Part shown: positions 1-7,707 of the stretch, piece by piece
How positions within the stretch are numbered: position 1 is the first letter of the stretch
Layout: every line of letters begins with the position of its first letter
Source of the DNA: JALYNX01 sp044867525
GTDB lineage: Bacteria; Actinomycetota; Acidimicrobiia; Spongiisociales; ZC4RG35
DNA length: 12,255 bases
Assembly (NCBI GenBank): GCA_044867525.1
Contig: JBIOVB010000036.1
Location: 1-12,255 of the forward strand
Direction: 5' to 3'
Position numbers and translations under genes: made by a program
Notes under the pieces: generated by a model
The model's database searches: none
Told to the model about the DNA's origin: nothing
The model's input: the letters and a program-made list of their open reading frames with translations, nothing else

Positions 1-1
1 C

Positions 2-805
2 GCCCCCGGAGCGAGTGTCTACCAATTCGACGCCAAGGAGTTCCCGTGGTGGCTGGTGGGAATCCTCCTGATCATCGGCGCCATGGTCCTGGCGATCATC
101 TTCGATCCCCAGTACCGGGAGGCGTTCGACGCCATATTCCCTATTCCGGTCGAGTTCGGCCAGGGGATCATCCTCACCCTCCTCCTGACAGCGGGATCGT
201 TTGTGCTGGCCATATTCCTCGGTCTGGCACTTGGCCTGGCCCGAATGGGCAGGAATCCGGTCCTACGGAACCTCTCCGCCTTCTACATCGAATTGGTGCG
301 GGGGATCCCGATGCTGGTATGGATCTTCCTCATCGCCTTGGTTGTGGCACCCGACTTTGCAGACCTGATCGGTATGGAGCGCCGGTCCATCCCTCAGGTC
401 CTGCGTGTGACCGCGGCGCTCGCTCTGTTCTATGCGGCCTTCATCGCCGAGGTGTTCCGGGCCGGGATCCAATCGGTGGCCCGAACTCAGACCGAGGCCG
501 GTCGCTCCATAGGTCTCACCGAGCGCCAGATCACTCGCAAGATCGTGCTTCCGCAGGCGGTACGCAACATGCTCCCCGCCCTCGGCAACGACCTCATCTC
601 CTTGATGAAGGACACATCACTTGTGTCGGTGATGGCGGTGCGGGAGGTGACCCAACTAGCGAGGCTCTACTCCGGGTCCACCTTCCGCTTTCGGGAGTCG
701 TTCTTCATCCTGGTGGTGCTGTACGTCACGCTGACCCTGGGCCTCAGCCTGCTCCTGCGTTGGTATGAGCGTCGGATCTCGATCCCTGGGTACGTCCGGG
801 GCTGA
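2..805 (+). CDS. Polar amino-acid ABC transporter permease (HisM/GlnP-type), 5'-truncated
   Basis: This is an inner-membrane permease subunit of a polar amino-acid ABC importer. The frame is open to the left edge, so the true start lies outside; 267 residues are visible, ending in TGA at 803-805. A GTG at 56 could serve as a start, but the upstream codons read as normal protein, so I treat the gene as partial. Hydrophobic segments lie at about residues 17-33, 49-75, 100-120 and near the C-terminus. The cytoplasmic EAA loop that contacts the ATPase begins at residue 165 (EAGRSIGL, then IVLPQAVRNMLPAL) and continues into LISLMKDTSLVSV, typical of the His/Glu/Gln permease family. The exact substrate cannot be told; glutamate, glutamine or another polar amino acid is likely. 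The binding protein and ATPase genes would be expected just upstream, outside the window. Confidence 0.9.
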   Translation, partial: APGASVYQFDAKEFPWWLVGILLIIGAMVLAIIFDPQYREAFDAIFPIPVEFGQGIILTLLLTAGSFVLAIFLGLALGLARMGRNPVLRNLSAFYIELVRGIPMLVWIFLIALVVAPDFADLIGMERRSIPQVLRVTAALALFYAAFIAEVFRAGIQSVARTQTEAGRSIGLTERQITRKIVLPQAVRNMLPALGNDLISLMKDTSLVSVMAVREVTQLARLYSGSTFRFRESFFILVVLYVTLTLGLSLLLRWYERRISIPGYVRG

Positions 806-813
806 GGCTCAGC
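801..813. repeat. Small inverted repeat spanning both stop codons of convergent genes
   Basis: GCTGA and TCAGC flank a 3-base centre and contain the stop codons of the permease (TGA 803-805) and of dxs (TGA at 811-809 on the minus strand). The stem is only 5 bp and no T-run follows on either strand, so it is not a convincing terminator and may be chance. It is notable only because the two coding regions are 3 bases apart, leaving no other room for a terminator. Confidence 0.3.
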
Positions 814-2662
814 GAAGCAGGGCGAGCACTCGGTCGACCACGCCCACGAGGTCCATCCCCAAGGACTCGTGTAGATCCGCCGGGGAGCCGAATGAAAGGA
901 AGTGATCGGGGACTCCGATGCAGGTGATCTCCTTGTTTACCCCGGCCGAAGAGAATGCCTCCATGACCGCCGAGCCGAACCCTCCAGCCAGCACGTTGTC
1001 CTCGAGCGTCACCACACGGGTAGCAGGGCGCGCCCACTCCAGGATCCGGGGGTCGAGCGGTTTCACCCAGCGGGCGTTGACCACGCCGGTGGAAATGCCT
1101 CTTCCCTGAAGGTCGAGGGCAGCCTTCTCCGCTACCTCGACCATCCGGCCGACGGCGACGAGGAGGACGTCGGATCCAGGGCTCAGGAGCTGCGCCTCGC
1201 CAATCGGAATCGGCGCCACCGGAATCGAAGGGATCGACACTGCTGCACCCTTCGGATAGCGAATGGCGATCGGCCCGTCATGGTCGACAGCTGTCTCGAT
1301 CATGGCGCACAACTCGGCTGCGTCGGCTGGTGCTCCAACCACCATGTTGGGGATCATCCGCAGATAGGAGAGGTCGAAGACGCCGTGGTGAGACGGACCG
1401 TCGGGGCCGGTGATCCCGGCCCGGTCGACCAGGAACACCACGGGCAGGTCGTGGAGGGCGACGTCGGCCACTATCTGGTCGAAAGCCCGCTGCAGGAACG
1501 CCGAGTACACCGCGACCACCGGCTTCTTCCCGGCCATCGCCATCCCCGCGGCCAATGTCACAGCGTGCTGCTCCGCTATTGCGGTGTCGTGGACCCGGTC
1601 CGGGAATTGCTGGGCCATCTCGAGGAGCCCGGCGGTGCTCACCATTGCCGCCGAGATCCCGACCACATCGGGCCGTGTCGCCGCGGCGGCCGCGACCGCC
1701 TTGCTCGCGACCTCGGTCAGCTTGAGCTCGCTCTTCAATGCCTTGCCGGTGGCGACGTCGAAGCTGGCGACGCCATGCAGTTTCTCCAGCTCGTCCTCGA
1801 TGGCAGGCTGGTAGCCGCTTCCCTTCTCTGTGACCACGTGGACGACCACCGGCCGGTCGTAGGTCTTTGCGGCTTCGAGCGTCTCTTCGAGTAGTGCCAG
1901 ATCGTGACCGTCGATCCTTCCGGTGTACTTGAGGTCGAGGGCGTCGAACACCGTCGCCGGCTCCAGCATCTGCTTGATGGCGTCTTTGAGGCGCCCTGCG
2001 AGCTCGTCCGCAGTCTCCCCGACCAGCGGTAGTCCGCGCAGCATCCGGCCCAGGGTCTGCTTGGTCCTCTCGTAGCGGGGATCGAACCGATAGTGGGCGA
2101 GTGTCGCCAGGGCGGCGATGCCGCCGACAGTCGGTGCGTATGAGCGGCCGTTGTCATTGAGAACGACGATGAGGCGGGCGGGACGGGCCACTGCGATGTG
2201 GTTGAGCGCCTCCAGGGCCATTCCCCCGGTGAGGGCGCCGTCGCCTATCACCGCAATCGTGTAACCCGGGTAGCCGGCGAGGGCATGGCCCAGCGCGTAG
2301 GACAGAGAGGTCGAGGCGTGGCTGTTCTCGACGAAATCGTGCTCCGACTCTTCCCGGCTCGGATATCCGGAGAGGCCCCCGGTGGCTCGGAGCCGGTCGA
2401 AACCTGCCATGCGCCCGGTCACCAGCTTGTGCACGTAGGCCTGGTGCCCGACATCCCAGATGATCCGGTCGTTGGGTGAGTCGAAGACCCGGTGCAGGGC
2501 CAGCGTCAGCTCCACCACTCCGAGGTTGGGCGACAGGTGCCCGCCATGCTCTGAGACTTTCTCCAGGATGAAGCCGCGTATCTCCTCGCCGAGCAGAGCC
2601 AGCTCTTCGGGGGTCAATTGGCGCAAGTCGGCCGGGCTAGAGATCGTGTCCAGAATCGACAT
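809..2662 (-). CDS. dxs: 1-deoxy-D-xylulose-5-phosphate synthase
   Basis: DXS condenses pyruvate and glyceraldehyde 3-phosphate, using thiamine diphosphate and Mg2+, into 1-deoxy-D-xylulose 5-phosphate, the first step of the cytosolic MEP route to isoprenoids. With the chosen ATG (MSILDTISSPADL) the protein has 617 residues, normal for the family. Visible motifs are GGHLSPNLGVVEL (40-52), WDVGHQAYVHK (69-79), the thiamine diphosphate motif GDGALTGGM...N (140-154), the actinobacterial NDNGRSYAPTVGG (169-181), and AIAEQHA with the likely catalytic Glu364 (E. coli E370 equivalent). DRAGITGPDGPSHHGVFDLSYLR follows in the pyrimidine-binding domain (written in parts: DRAGITGPDG, then PSHHGVFDLSYLR). 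An ATG 51 bases further upstream (2713) would add 17 residues and overlap the kinase gene; family alignment favours 2662. No clear Shine-Dalgarno is seen for either. It is the last gene of the leftward run, 25 bases after the kinase, so it is probably at least partly cotranscribed with the phosphate genes. Confidence 0.95.
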   Translation of the reverse strand: MSILDTISSPADLRQLTPEELALLGEEIRGFILEKVSEHGGHLSPNLGVVELTLALHRVFDSPNDRIIWDVGHQAYVHKLVTGRMAGFDRLRATGGLSGYPSREESEHDFVENSHASTSLSYALGHALAGYPGYTIAVIGDGALTGGMALEALNHIAVARPARLIVVLNDNGRSYAPTVGGIAALATLAHYRFDPRYERTKQTLGRMLRGLPLVGETADELAGRLKDAIKQMLEPATVFDALDLKYTGRIDGHDLALLEETLEAAKTYDRPVVVHVVTEKGSGYQPAIEDELEKLHGVASFDVATGKALKSELKLTEVASKAVAAAAATRPDVVGISAAMVSTAGLLEMAQQFPDRVHDTAIAEQHAVTLAAGMAMAGKKPVVAVYSAFLQRAFDQIVADVALHDLPVVFLVDRAGITGPDGPSHHGVFDLSYLRMIPNMVVGAPADAAELCAMIETAVDHDGPIAIRYPKGAAVSIPSIPVAPIPIGEAQLLSPGSDVLLVAVGRMVEVAEKAALDLQGRGISTGVVNARWVKPLDPRILEWARPATRVVTLEDNVLAGGFGSAVMEAFSSAGVNKEITCIGVPDHFLSFGSPADLHESLGMDLVGVVDRVLALLR

Positions 2663-2687
2663 GGGAATGGCGAAAGCCGATGTCAGG

Positions 2688-4418
2688 CTAGCCAGGCTCG
2701 GTTGGTTCCCCATTCAGAATGGGGAGCCTCACGGTGAACACCGCACCTCGCCCCAGCTCGCTCTCGACGTCGACATCGCCACCATGACTCTCCACGACAT
2801 GCTTGACGATCGCCAGCCCGAGCCCGGTTCCGCCGGTGGCCCGCGCTCGGGCATTGTCGACTCGGTAGAAGCGCTCGAAAACCCGGCTCAGATCCCGGGT
2901 CGGGATTCCCTCTCCGGTGTCGGCTATTTGGAGGACGGCCCGGCCCTCGACGTTGTGCAGGTTGGCGCTGACCAGGCCATCGGTGCCGGTGTAACGGATG
3001 GCGTTGTCGAGCAGGTTGCGCACCGCGATGGCCACGTCACGCCGGCTTCCCGAGATCTGCACCGGGTCCAGCTCGAAACCGAGTGCTATCCCCTTCTCCT
3101 CGGCAACCGGGCGAAGACGCTCCAACTCCTCGCGCACCAACAGGTCGAGGCTCAGCGGGTCGAGCTCCGGCTGGTCTCGCTCCAGCCGCGAGAGATCGAG
3201 GAGGTCGCCCACCAACCTGTCGAGCTGGCGAGCCGAGAGTTCGATCTGACGTGCGAAACCCGCCGCCGACCCGTCCCCACGCTCCACGGCGATCTGGAGA
3301 GCCTCGGATGAGGCGATGATCGCCGAGACCGGGGTCTTCAGCTCATGGGAGGCGTTGGCAACGAAGTCCCGCCGCACCGAGGCAACTCGGTCCCGCTCGG
3401 TGACATCCATTATGACCAGGAGGATTCGATCATCGGACGTAAAGGGTGTGGCCACGGCGCGCAAACGCCGTGGCGGCTTGCCATGCTCCGCAAGCCGCTC
3501 CACGGGTTGCCGTGCCTCCCTGCACTCGTGAACCGCACCCTGGAAAGGGAAAGGTGCGAGTGCCGCAAGTGTGTTCGGCACCGAGCCCAACAGGTCGTAG
3601 GCAGATGGGTTGGCATACAGCACCTCGTCGGCTTCGGAGAAGAGGATCGTCCCCTGGGGCAGGGCTGCGAGGACCCTCTCCAGGGTGTCGCTCGCCGCCT
3701 GGGCCTCGGTGACCCTGAACCTCTGGCTGCCCTCGAGCTGCTCGATCGCCCCTCCGAGCCGGTCGAGCTCTCCAATCGAGGATCGGGACGGGAATGCCTC
3801 CCCACCTGCAGCCATCGCGAGTGTCTCGTCGGTCAGCTTGGCGATCGATATGGAGAGTCGCGATCCGAGAGCCCAGATGACCAGCAGCCCGATCACCCCC
3901 GACAGCCCAGCGACCAGCCATATCGCCTCGCTCGGTGGTGAGACGCGTGCGATGAGATCGTTGTCCGAGATGGACACCCTGACAATCAACCCGTCCTCGG
4001 GTGGGAGAGCGAGGTAATGCTGGTCGAAGCCCGTCGTCTCACTCCTCCGGGCATCAACCCCCACCTCACCCGCGTTCGCGGCCACCACCTCGGGACGGTC
4101 TGCGTGGTTCTCCGCGTCCGCCGCGTCGCTATGCGAGTCGGCGACGACGACACCATCGGTGGCGATCACCGTGTATCGCAGCCCGCTGACCAGGAACATC
4201 TGTTCCACCCAGGCGTCGAGATCGTCAGCGGGCAACGACTGCGTGGCGAGCCGGGCCTGCGTCTCCAATTGGGACAGCGCCTGATCGATCGCCTCCCCTT
4301 GGACCCGGTTGGCGATCAGCCAGGCGGCAAGCCCGACCAGGACCACGAAAGCAACGGCGAAATATGCCAGGAAGCGAACCGGTAGGGATGTCCGCCCCGG
4401 GACGTCCCGGCTACTCAT
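2688..4418 (-). CDS. phoR: PhoR/SenX3-like membrane sensor histidine kinase
   Basis: This 576-residue kinase is the presumed phosphate-starvation sensor partner of the adjacent regulator. A first membrane segment spans about residues 14-36, followed by an extracytoplasmic domain of about 130 residues, a second segment at about 166-187, a HAMP region (about 188-240), a PAS-like domain (about 243-343), HisKA with the phosphoacceptor His358 in FVANASHELKTP, and a C-terminal ATPase. The ATPase shows the N box NLLDNAIRYT, G1 DTGEGIP, F box FERFYRVD and G2 GGTGLGLAI. The order resembles B. subtilis PhoR; mycobacterial SenX3, to my knowledge, lacks such a large outside domain. Its ATG overlaps the last codons and TAG of the regulator gene by 8 bases with no Shine-Dalgarno, suggesting translational coupling. 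Signal input probably comes through PstSCAB and PhoU rather than by direct phosphate binding, but the outer domain leaves a second ligand possible. It ends in TAG 25 bases before dxs. Confidence 0.93.
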   Translation of the reverse strand: MSSRDVPGRTSLPVRFLAYFAVAFVVLVGLAAWLIANRVQGEAIDQALSQLETQARLATQSLPADDLDAWVEQMFLVSGLRYTVIATDGVVVADSHSDAADAENHADRPEVVAANAGEVGVDARRSETTGFDQHYLALPPEDGLIVRVSISDNDLIARVSPPSEAIWLVAGLSGVIGLLVIWALGSRLSISIAKLTDETLAMAAGGEAFPSRSSIGELDRLGGAIEQLEGSQRFRVTEAQAASDTLERVLAALPQGTILFSEADEVLYANPSAYDLLGSVPNTLAALAPFPFQGAVHECREARQPVERLAEHGKPPRRLRAVATPFTSDDRILLVIMDVTERDRVASVRRDFVANASHELKTPVSAIIASSEALQIAVERGDGSAAGFARQIELSARQLDRLVGDLLDLSRLERDQPELDPLSLDLLVREELERLRPVAEEKGIALGFELDPVQISGSRRDVAIAVRNLLDNAIRYTGTDGLVSANLHNVEGRAVLQIADTGEGIPTRDLSRVFERFYRVDNARARATGGTGLGLAIVKHVVESHGGDVDVESELGRGAVFTVRLPILNGEPTEPG

Positions 4419-5124
4419 CCACGAACTTGTAGCCGAGACCGCGCACGGTGACGATGTGGACCGGTTCGGATGGGTCGGGCTCCAGCTTCTGACGGAGGCG
4501 CTTGATGTGGACGTCGAGGGTCTTGGTGTCTCCGAAGTAGCTCGGTCCCCAGACCTCGTCGATCAGGGTGTGCCGTGCCGCCAGGCGATTCTTCCTCCTC
4601 ATCAAGGATTCGAGGAGCTCGAACTCCTTGGGGCGGAGATCCACTCCCTCCCCATTGAACCTCGCCTGATGAGCGTCGATGTCGAGTTCGATGGCGCCGC
4701 CCCGCAGCACCTCATTCGACTCCGAGAGGACTCCGCTCTTCGCAGCTCGACGCAGCTGCGCTCGAACCCGGGCGACGAGCTCGCGCATCGAAAAGGGCTT
4801 GGTCATGTAATCGTCGGCCCCGAGCTCGAGCCCGGCGACTTTGTCCGACTCCGCGTCCTTGGCGGTGAGCATGATGATCGGGACGTCAGATGAGGTCCGG
4901 ATCTGGCGGCAAACGTCGAGCCCGGACATCCCGGGGAGCATCAGATCGAGGAGTATGAGGTCGGGTTGATTGGCACGCGCCGACTCCAGGCCGCTGACCC
5001 CGGTGTCGGCCACGATCACATCGAACCCCTCGCTCCCAAGGGCGTAACGGACCGACTCGGCGAGACCCGGCTCATCCTCCACCAGCAGGATGCGATGGGC
5101 CCTGCGCTCAGCCTGTGTCGTCAT
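4411..5124 (-). CDS. regX3: RegX3/PhoB-like OmpR-family response regulator
   Basis: This 237-residue two-domain regulator is expected to bind the PHO boxes upstream of pstS when phosphorylated by the adjacent kinase. The receiver domain covers about residues 10-125: acidic Glu16/Asp17 (VEDE), phosphoacceptor Asp60 in ILLDLMLPGMSG, switch Thr87 in IIMLTAKD, and Lys109 in YMTKPF. A winged-helix effector domain follows (about 140-235) with LRPKEFELLESLM, DEVWGPSYFGDTKTLDVH and TVRGLGYKF. The GDTKTLDVH(I/V)KRLR and PVH(I/L)VTVRGLGYK stretches closely resemble mycobacterial RegX3, so I use that symbol; PhoB or PhoP would be equally fair functional names. The only plausible ATG overlaps the end of phoU by 17 bases and has only a weak upstream purine stretch, so translation is probably coupled. 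The regulator precedes the kinase, as in E. coli phoBR and unlike senX3-regX3. Confidence 0.94.
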   Translation of the reverse strand: MTTQAERRAHRILLVEDEPGLAESVRYALGSEGFDVIVADTGVSGLESARANQPDLILLDLMLPGMSGLDVCRQIRTSSDVPIIMLTAKDAESDKVAGLELGADDYMTKPFSMRELVARVRAQLRRAAKSGVLSESNEVLRGGAIELDIDAHQARFNGEGVDLRPKEFELLESLMRRKNRLAARHTLIDEVWGPSYFGDTKTLDVHIKRLRQKLEPDPSEPVHIVTVRGLGYKFVDE

Positions 5125-5815
5125 CGGCCGAATTATCGATCCCTGCTTTGACGAACTCGGCGCGCTCCCCCGTGATCAGATAGGCCGTCTGCTCGGCGAA
5201 GTCGACCGCCTGGTCCCCGATCCGCTCCAGGGCGCGGGCAACCATCAGCATCTTCGATGCCCACTCCAACATCTGGGGCCGGTCGCCAACAGCCACAATC
5301 TCCTTGTACATGTTGGCATTGAGCCGGTCCACGGGTTGGTCCATCGCCGGCAGAAGCCTGGCCTCGTCCAGATCCTGACGCAGGTAGGCCTCGATGGCCG
5401 ATCGGATCATGGGTCGGACCAGGTCCCCCATCTCCTGGACCTGGCCGACGATGCGCTCGACCGGGGGAAGGCCGTGGTTCAGCTTCGTGATCTTGGCGAT
5501 GTTGACGCACTGGTCACCCATGCGCTCGAAGGTCTGATTGAGCTGGAGCAGGACCGTCATCCGCCGCAAATCGGAGCCGAGCGGCTGGAACCGGGCCATC
5601 AGCGTGGTCCAGTGGTTGTGGACCGACAGGAAGGTCTCGTCCATCCCATCATCGAGGGTGATCACCCGATCCGCCAGCTCTAGGTTGCCGGTGGACACCC
5701 CTTCCACCGCCATCTCGACCATCTGCTCGGCACGATCCACCATTCCGAGGACCGTGTGCTCCAGGGCCTCGAGCTCTTGGTGAAAGTGAAGATTGGTGTC
5801 TGTGACGTCGGTCAT
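5108..5815 (-). CDS. phoU: Phosphate signalling protein PhoU
   Basis: PhoU is a cytosolic negative regulator that restrains PstSCAB uptake and keeps the sensor kinase in its phosphatase state when phosphate is plentiful. The 235-residue length fits the family. Two tandem three-helix PhoU repeats are visible, each carrying the metal-binding E-x3-D signature: FERMGDQCVNIA with Glu97/Asp101, and LERIGDQAVDFAE with Glu197/Asp201. The start ATG overlaps the pstB stop in an ATGA (5815-5812), preceded by AGGA about 9 bases upstream, so it is coupled to pstB. The gene then overlaps the response regulator by 17 bases. Lying between the transporter ATPase and the two-component pair matches its role linking both. 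Confidence 0.95.
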   Translation of the reverse strand: MTDVTDTNLHFHQELEALEHTVLGMVDRAEQMVEMAVEGVSTGNLELADRVITLDDGMDETFLSVHNHWTTLMARFQPLGSDLRRMTVLLQLNQTFERMGDQCVNIAKITKLNHGLPPVERIVGQVQEMGDLVRPMIRSAIEAYLRQDLDEARLLPAMDQPVDRLNANMYKEIVAVGDRPQMLEWASKMLMVARALERIGDQAVDFAEQTAYLITGERAEFVKAGIDNSADDDTG

Positions 5816-6744
5816 CCGAACCGTCCTGTTATGTAGTCCTCGGTTTGCTTCTCGGTCGGGGAGGTGAAGATCTGCTCGGTCGGGTTGTATTCGACCAGGT
5901 ACCCGGTGCGCTGGCCTTGTTCGTCGACACTCACCGAGAAGAACGCGGTCTGGTCCGACACCCGGGCGGCCTGCTGCATGTTGTGGGTGACGATGACGAT
6001 GGTGTAGTCCTTCTTCAAGTCGAGCATCAGCTCCTCGATCTTGAGGGTGGCGATGGGGTCGAGGGCGGAGCAGGGCTCGTCCATGAGCACGACGTCAGGG
6101 CTGGTGGCGATCGCCCGGGCGATGCACAGTCGCTGTTGCTGGCCACCCGACAAGGCCATGCCCGACTCTTTGAGCTTGTCCTTGACCTCGTCCCAGAGGG
6201 CGGCCTTGATCAACGTTTCCTCGACCAATTCGTCGTAGTTGCCCTTCCAACCGGCGATCTTCGGCCCATAGACGATGTTTTCGTAAATGCTCTTAGGGAA
6301 TGGATTCGGCTTTTGGAACACCATCCCGATCCGCCGCCGCACCTCCACCGGGTCCACCTTCTCCCCGTAGAGGTCGACGCCGTGATACTGCACCTTGCCT
6401 TCGACACGGGCGGTTTCGATGAGGTCGTTCATCCGGTTGAAGCAACGAAGCACAGTTGACTTGCCGCATCCAGAAGGGCCGATCAGGGCGGTGATGTGGT
6501 TCTGGCGGATCTCCATGTTGACGTTCTTGACCGCCCGAAACGACCCGTAGAAGACAGTCAGATCCTCCACGTCGAATATCAGCGGCTGATGGAGATCGGT
6601 CCCCGTCGCCGCCTGGGATGCCATCTCCAACCGAGCCGCCTCTCTGGCGAGGGCCGCAGCCGTGGCTCCCTCGACAGTCTCAGTGTTCGGGGCGTCGGTG
6701 TTGGTGGTGTCGGTGGTCAAGTCATCGCCTTCCTGGTGATTCAT
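5812..6744 (-). CDS. pstB: Phosphate ABC transporter ATP-binding protein PstB
   Basis: PstB is the cytoplasmic ATPase that powers phosphate import through PstCA. With the ATG at 6744 it has 310 residues. Motifs are Walker A GPSGCGKST (89-97), Q-loop FQKPNPFPKSIYENI (143-157), ABC signature LSGGQQQR (198-205), Walker B VVLMDEP (218-224), D-loop SALD (226-229) and switch His254 in IVIVTH. The start was chosen because it forms an ATGA overlap with pstA and has GGAG six bases upstream. The frame stays open a further 114 codons upstream, but that part lies over pstA and reads as nonsense. An unusual Thr/Ala/Asp-rich N-terminal extension of about 50 residues precedes the first ABC strand (PLIFDVEDLTVFYG); E. 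coli PstB has only about 10. Met41 (6624) is an alternative start that would remove most of the extension. Confidence 0.95.
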   Translation of the reverse strand: MNHQEGDDLTTDTTNTDAPNTETVEGATAAALAREAARLEMASQAATGTDLHQPLIFDVEDLTVFYGSFRAVKNVNMEIRQNHITALIGPSGCGKSTVLRCFNRMNDLIETARVEGKVQYHGVDLYGEKVDPVEVRRRIGMVFQKPNPFPKSIYENIVYGPKIAGWKGNYDELVEETLIKAALWDEVKDKLKESGMALSGGQQQRLCIARAIATSPDVVLMDEPCSALDPIATLKIEELMLDLKKDYTIVIVTHNMQQAARVSDQTAFFSVSVDEQGQRTGYLVEYNPTEQIFTSPTEKQTEDYITGRFG

Positions 6745-7706
6745 CGATATCTCCGCTCGAAGCGATCCCGCATCAGGACCGCAACCGCATTGACCGTGAG
6801 CAGCATGACCAGCAGCACGACGATCGAGGCTGCGGTGAGCGCGACGAATGCCTCCTGTGGTTGTCGTGCGAAGTTGAAGACGATGATCGGCAAGGCGGTA
6901 TATGGCTGGTTGGAAACCAGATCGAGGAATGATGCCTCGTTGGACACGCTGAAGAACAAGGAGAGTTGAGCGCCGGCCAGGAGTAGCGGTGCCGATTCCC
7001 CGAAAGCTCTGGCGATGGTGAGCACCGACCCGGTGAGGATCGCCGGGAAGGCGACCGGGAGCACATGGTGGCGAATGGTCTCCCACCGGGTGGCTCCGAC
7101 TGCCAGTGAGGCTTCCCTGAGACCGCCGGGCACGGCTCGCAACGCCTCGGACGTGGTGATGATCATGATCGGGAGAACCAGTACCGCGAGTGTCAGCCCA
7201 CCGGCGATCACATTCCGCCCCCCGATCCCGCCTTCCGCCCCGAAAATCCCGCTCATCACGATCTCGACGAAGAGGAAGAGGCCGAGGATCCCGTAGACGA
7301 TCGAGGGCACACCCGCCAGGTTGCGGATATTGGCGTTGATGAAGTTGGTCACCCGGTTGTCCGACGCGTACTCCTCCAGGTAGACCGCCGCGGCCACCCC
7401 CAAGGGAAAGGCGATGGCGATCACGAAAGCGGTCAGCGCGAGCGACCCCATGATCCCTTGCCAGATCCCGGACCGCTCGGGGTCTGGTGACAGGGAGTCT
7501 GTGATGAAGGTCAACCCGCGGGCGCGGAACACGGGCATTGCTGCAGTGATGGTGTCCGCCAGCAGCGTGATCAAGATCAACACCGAGGAGAGCAGGGTGA
7601 ACAGCAGCATGAACGTCACCAGGGCGTTCATCGGGCTGAACCTCTTTCCCTCGATCGATTGTCGGACCAGCTCGGGAGTGGTCAATGTCCTGGTGTCGGC
7701 GATCAT
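6741..7706 (-). CDS. pstA: Phosphate ABC transporter permease PstA
   Basis: PstA is one of the two inner-membrane channel subunits of the high-affinity phosphate importer. It has 321 residues. A membrane segment at about 28-50 is followed by an outside loop, then a five-helix core beginning near residue 85 (IMGSLALTAFVIAIAFPLGV). The EAA coupling loop is visible as EALRAVPGGLREASLAVGATRWETIRHHVLPVAFPAI (in parts: EALRAVPGGLREASLAVGA, then TRWETIRHHVLPVAFPAI), and the downstream ARAFGESAP carries the conserved Arg and Glu linked to transport in PstA/PstC. The start lies one base after the pstC stop (TGA-G-ATG) and has AGAGG at 7714-7718 (minus strand) about seven bases upstream. It ends by overlapping pstB through ATGA. 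Confidence 0.94.
   Translation of the reverse strand: MIADTRTLTTPELVRQSIEGKRFSPMNALVTFMLLFTLLSSVLILITLLADTITAAMPVFRARGLTFITDSLSPDPERSGIWQGIMGSLALTAFVIAIAFPLGVAAAVYLEEYASDNRVTNFINANIRNLAGVPSIVYGILGLFLFVEIVMSGIFGAEGGIGGRNVIAGGLTLAVLVLPIMIITTSEALRAVPGGLREASLAVGATRWETIRHHVLPVAFPAILTGSVLTIARAFGESAPLLLAGAQLSLFFSVSNEASFLDLVSNQPYTALPIIVFNFARQPQEAFVALTAASIVVLLVMLLTVNAVAVLMRDRFERRYR
6751..6754 (-). promoter_or_regulatory. Ribosome binding site for pstB
   Basis: GGAG on the minus strand lies six bases before the ATG at 6744, inside the end of pstA. It supports the long form of PstB rather than initiation at Met41. Confidence 0.6.
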
Positions 7707-7707
7707 C

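Noticed and set aside
902..1894. 330-codon plus-strand open frame across dxs
   Set aside because: It is antisense to a clear DXS gene, its protein is rich in His/Arg/Gly/Asp with no family motif, and long antisense frames are expected in high-GC DNA.
6745..7086. 114-codon upstream extension of the pstB frame
   Set aside because: It lies out of frame within pstA and reads as Arg/Gly/Pro-rich nonsense; the ATGA overlap and GGAG site mark the true start at 6744.
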